From Conoideocrella luteorostrata (taxonomy: Eukaryota > Ascomycota > Sordariomycetes > Hypocreales > Clavicipitaceae), in the NCBI GenBank assembly GCA_032433595.1, contig JASWJB010000114.1, positions 54,151 through 118,150 of the forward strand: 64,000 bases of DNA. The letters run 5' to 3'. Shown here piece by piece: positions 61,367 to 64,000 of the stretch. The notes under the pieces are model-generated. The model was given only the letters and a program-made list of their open reading frames with translations, was not told the DNA's origin and searched no databases. Position 1 is the first letter of the stretch. Every line of letters starts with the position of its first letter. A program made the translations under genes and the position numbers.

Positions 61367-63902
61367 AGAGGACTGCTGCTCTGGCACCCCATCTCGGCAG
61401 GCTTTGTCTTCACCAAAAAAGGATATTTACGAATATGTATTAAATCATTCAGCTTCAACGGCGGTCTACGACAACTATTGAAAGTGCGGAACAAGGTCCG
61501 CACATCCGCGAATCTCAGTGATTATGACGTTACGATGTTAATTTGAAATTTATTCATGGAGTTCTGGCAAAATACGGTGGACTGTACGGATAATCGCAGT
61601 TCAGATTCGAATAGGACGTGTGATGAAACAATTGAGCGTGGGTTGTTGAAAGAGTCCTGTGTTGGTTCATCCAATCGCAGAGGCATTGCATTTATCCGAT
61701 CTGACGGACCGACGGGTCGCGATGTTCTTTGGGGCAACCCGGCATGTTTGCCGACAGCCCAGTCTAGTGGACTTGATGTCCAGTGTCCAATTTCCCGGCA
61801 GTTCACAGTCAGCATGCGAATTTTTCGACTTGAGAGCGAACGGGACGTGTGTGGCTTGCAGTTTTGGGTGGGCTGAAGGCGCCGACCCATGTCTTTGCAT
61901 GACAGCGGACTAGCCGGTGCCACTTACCAAATGTGACTGTTGCAATGCAGAAGGCAGCGAGCGAGAGCGAGACTAGCGGGGGACCTCTTTGTGTCATTGG
62001 TTGGGAGTTGATCTTCTCTGTCACAATATACCCAAGAGAGCGAAGCGGAACGGTTGCAGTCGCTACAGCTATAGCACAATTTACTGCGGTTTTTTTGTTT
62101 GTTTGCCTAGACCATATGTACCTGCTGGTGCGAGTAAGTTGACAGAAGATGTTATTAGCCACAGTGGCACTAAGTCACCAACTCGCATCGCTTCTGTAAG
62201 CCACTCTGGAGGAGACGTTGCCACTCGTCTGTACTGTGATTCTTTAGCTGCTGACTCTTGCCATGCTATGAAATTGGGAATTTTGGGCCACTGGAGCAAC
62301 AAATACACAAAATTTCAATAGTGTCAAAATTAAGCATACTGTATCCCATCTGGTGTCGTGCCAGCGTCGTCTGGGTGCTTGCTTCGCTTCTTCAATCATA
62401 GCGCTAATTTTTATTATTGGTCTTATGTCTTGTTGTAGTTCCCTGCATACGGAGTACCGTCATCGCAGTTACTTTCCGGAGCAATCAGTGTCAGCAGTCA
62501 GCAGTCAGCAGTCAGTCATCAGCCACAGAGACGTGAGCTCCATGCCTGTGCACAGAAAGGCGTCTCAAGTGAGGGTTGACCGATAATCGCTGACAAGTCC
62601 ACAGAGCACAGCCAATCCTCGAGCTAACGGGGGTCAAGTTTTCCTAACGGACACGGCAAGGCCGTGCTACCATCTGTCAAATGCCTCGGAGGATGCCACA
62701 ATCTTGCATAGCTCATGTAAGGCTGGATCAATAGTTTCAAAGGCAGGGCTTGCACTTGCCGCGTCATTCCGCTTGGGCACAATTGCTGCAAGAGGCTATT
62801 CGTGTGCGTGTGCGGGGGAGCGCAGACAGGCTAGGGACAGTGAGTGATGACTTGACCGGGTTGATGGAAACGGTATGGCGGGACGAGATAACTATGACAA
62901 GGCTTGAAGGATTTTTGGCGTTTTTTGCGCCTTGGGGTGGTGTGTTGCCCGTGCCGGATGATGATGGCGAGATGGCGAGATGGCGACTGTGGGGGATGCA
63001 TCAGACCCGTGGCTGTGGGAAGGGGTTGTTCAGAGAGGGCGCCTTACCCGAAGGGCAAAGACGAAGTCATGTAAATCCCCAAGCCAGGAGCGGATCTCGG
63101 ACGAAGCTTATAGAGTAAGATGGATAGACCGTACCAGGAGAAGTAGTTACTCCGTACAGGAACTAATGGTTCAGCTGGGCAAATTGTGGCGCTTCGGGGG
63201 GGGGGTTTGCTCGGGGGAAAAAGAGCAGGGGAGGGAAGAGGGGTGAGGAGGGTCTACTATTTCATGTACACATGTCATGTCGTGTGATGCACAATGGATG
63301 GGATGGATGGGATGGATGGGATGGATGGGATGGGATGGACGCAATTGGATGTCTGGTGGGTATTAATATATGGCAATTGTGCAAGCAGCGAGGACCGAGT
63401 GTTAGAGTGACATCAGCAAATGCGCGGTCACGACTCCTAGGATTGGATGAATATGTAAACGAACGAACGGACATGCGTCCTTTGACGCAACATTCAAAAA
63501 AAGTCGGCAGTAAATATTCAAACTCGTACGTCCTTTGGTTCCCAGGAGAGTGTTGTTTACCTTACTCCGTAGTTTGCTATTGTATGAACAGTTGAAACTT
63601 TTCTTTTTCAAGCCGTAGGGCTGGCCTGGCTGCTACCGTCGGTCTCGGACGGCAGGAGGGGTCCAACCTGACATGTGGCAAGTGGGCTGGTGTGGCGCCG
63701 TGGCGGTGTGTCGTAACCGGGAGCGGCAAAGACTGTGGCGGTGCGTAGCGAACTGCCAACTAGCAACGGAGTAACTCGCGGAGGGGTTCGGGCCAGAAAG
63801 TTGCGTGCATGTGGGAATATCAGTGCAAAAAAGGAGAGTTGCAACGGACACAACAGGAGCGAGGGCTTTAGGCAGACCCAAGTGTATACTTTGCGCGCAA
63901 TT
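61367..63902. other. Intergenic region after the C2H2 gene
   Basis: No gene is supported. It has three TACTCCGTA-family words (62448, 63148, 63563), a CAGTCAG tandem near 62494, a G-run near 63200 and a 9-bp minisatellite at 63294. Short ORFs near 62750-63246 overlap each other in different frames. Confidence 0.5.
63294..63329. repeat. 9-bp minisatellite ATGGATGGG, four copies
   Basis: Four exact copies of ATGGATGGG are followed by a shortened unit (ATGGGATGG). Confidence 0.9.
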
Positions 63903-64000
63903 TCACCGAATCTCGACTATAGAATCCTCCTCGGTTCTCTCAAGGCTATCGGAGTCGTCACTTGTACTGCACCGCTCCTCACTTTTGCGTCGTTTAAAAA
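63903..64000 (-). CDS. Probable C-terminal end of a gene running off the right edge
   Basis: On the minus strand a frame enters from the right edge and ends at the TGA complementary to 63903-63905. It encodes 31 residues beginning FKRRKSEERCSTSDDSDS and ending EDSIVEIR. The basic start followed by an acidic Ser/Glu tail looks like a typical disordered protein C-terminus. The fragment is too short to assign, and chance is possible. Confidence 0.4.
   Translation of the reverse strand, partial: FKRRKSEERCSTSDDSDSLERTEEDSIVEIR

Larger units (their letters stand above)
2439..63571. repeat. Dispersed 9-bp word family TACTCCGTA / TACGGAGTA
   Basis: Exact copies were found by eye starting at 2439, 2446, 2453, 2644, 6601, 11614, 11668, 18408, 19177, 19434, 19669, 29799, 34136, 36076, 38969, 42321, 42823, 43158, 43407, 43786, 43793, 43875, 45417, 45988, 49450, 49703, 49840, 50069, 50076, 50708, 51072, 51079, 52461, 54457, 54996, 55464, 55716, 56011, 57826, 62448, 63148 and 63563. 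For equal base frequencies, about 0.5 copy would be expected on both strands of 64 kb. Near-copies (TACTCCGC, CTCCGTA) are also frequent. None lies in a supported exon or in the introns noted here. The flanking bases differ, so the conserved unit is CTCCG between two TA dinucleotides. Confidence 0.85.

Noticed and set aside
1..64000. CRISPR arrays, rRNA genes, bacterial-type operons
   Set aside because: No spaced direct-repeat arrays or rRNA-like segments were seen, and introns show the sequence is eukaryotic.

Overview
The window looks like a chromosome segment of a filamentous ascomycete, most likely a sordariomycete such as a hypocrealean. The evidence is short spliceosomal introns (56-82 bp) with GTAAGT-like donors and CTAAC-like branch sites, fungal-type protein families, and pyrimidine-rich leaders. 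The genus is not determined. Eight protein-coding genes are supported, two of them cut by the window edges. There is also one probable orphan exon or small gene.

Layout from left to right. Position 1-1190 (-) is the N-terminus of Vps13. Position 3302-6063 (-) is an XMAP215/Stu2 microtubule polymerase. Divergent from it, 7899-10247 (+) is a G-patch/GCFC spliceosome-disassembly factor (Ntr1/TFIP11 type). A hAT-like MITE with a perfect 8-bp target duplication lies 142 bp past its stop. Position 12956-16140 (+) is a SAPS-domain partner of Sit4-type phosphatase, followed at 16711-17411 by an acidic ORF that may be its detached C-terminal exon. Position 20756-29317 (+) is a two-exon NRPS-like megasynthase of about 2833 aa. 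One epimerization-type domain in it keeps core motifs, while the condensation, adenylation and carrier domains have lost key residues. Convergent with it, 30513-33149 (-) is an OPT peptide transporter. Position 59366-61366 (+) is a three-exon C2H2 zinc-finger protein, and 63903-64000 (-) looks like the 3' end of another gene.

Between the OPT transporter and the zinc-finger gene lie about 26 kb in which I can support no gene, which is unusual for such a compact genome. This stretch holds a second copy of the MITE (652 bp) carrying another terminal-inverted-repeat element nested inside it, and possibly decayed coding sequence.

The most striking signal is a 9-bp word, TACTCCGTA (or its complement TACGGAGTA). 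I count 42 exact copies, about 26 of them in the gene-poor block and none in any supported exon. Comparing the two MITE copies gives an apparent empty and filled site: one MITE end carries an extra 7 bp that creates exactly this word around a TA dinucleotide. This suggests a very small mobile insertion or a transposon footprint family with TA target duplication.

The genes are mostly independent housekeeping functions (lipid transport, microtubules, splicing, phosphatase regulation, peptide uptake). No operon-like or pathway cluster is evident. The NRPS-like gene has no recognisable tailoring genes beside it.
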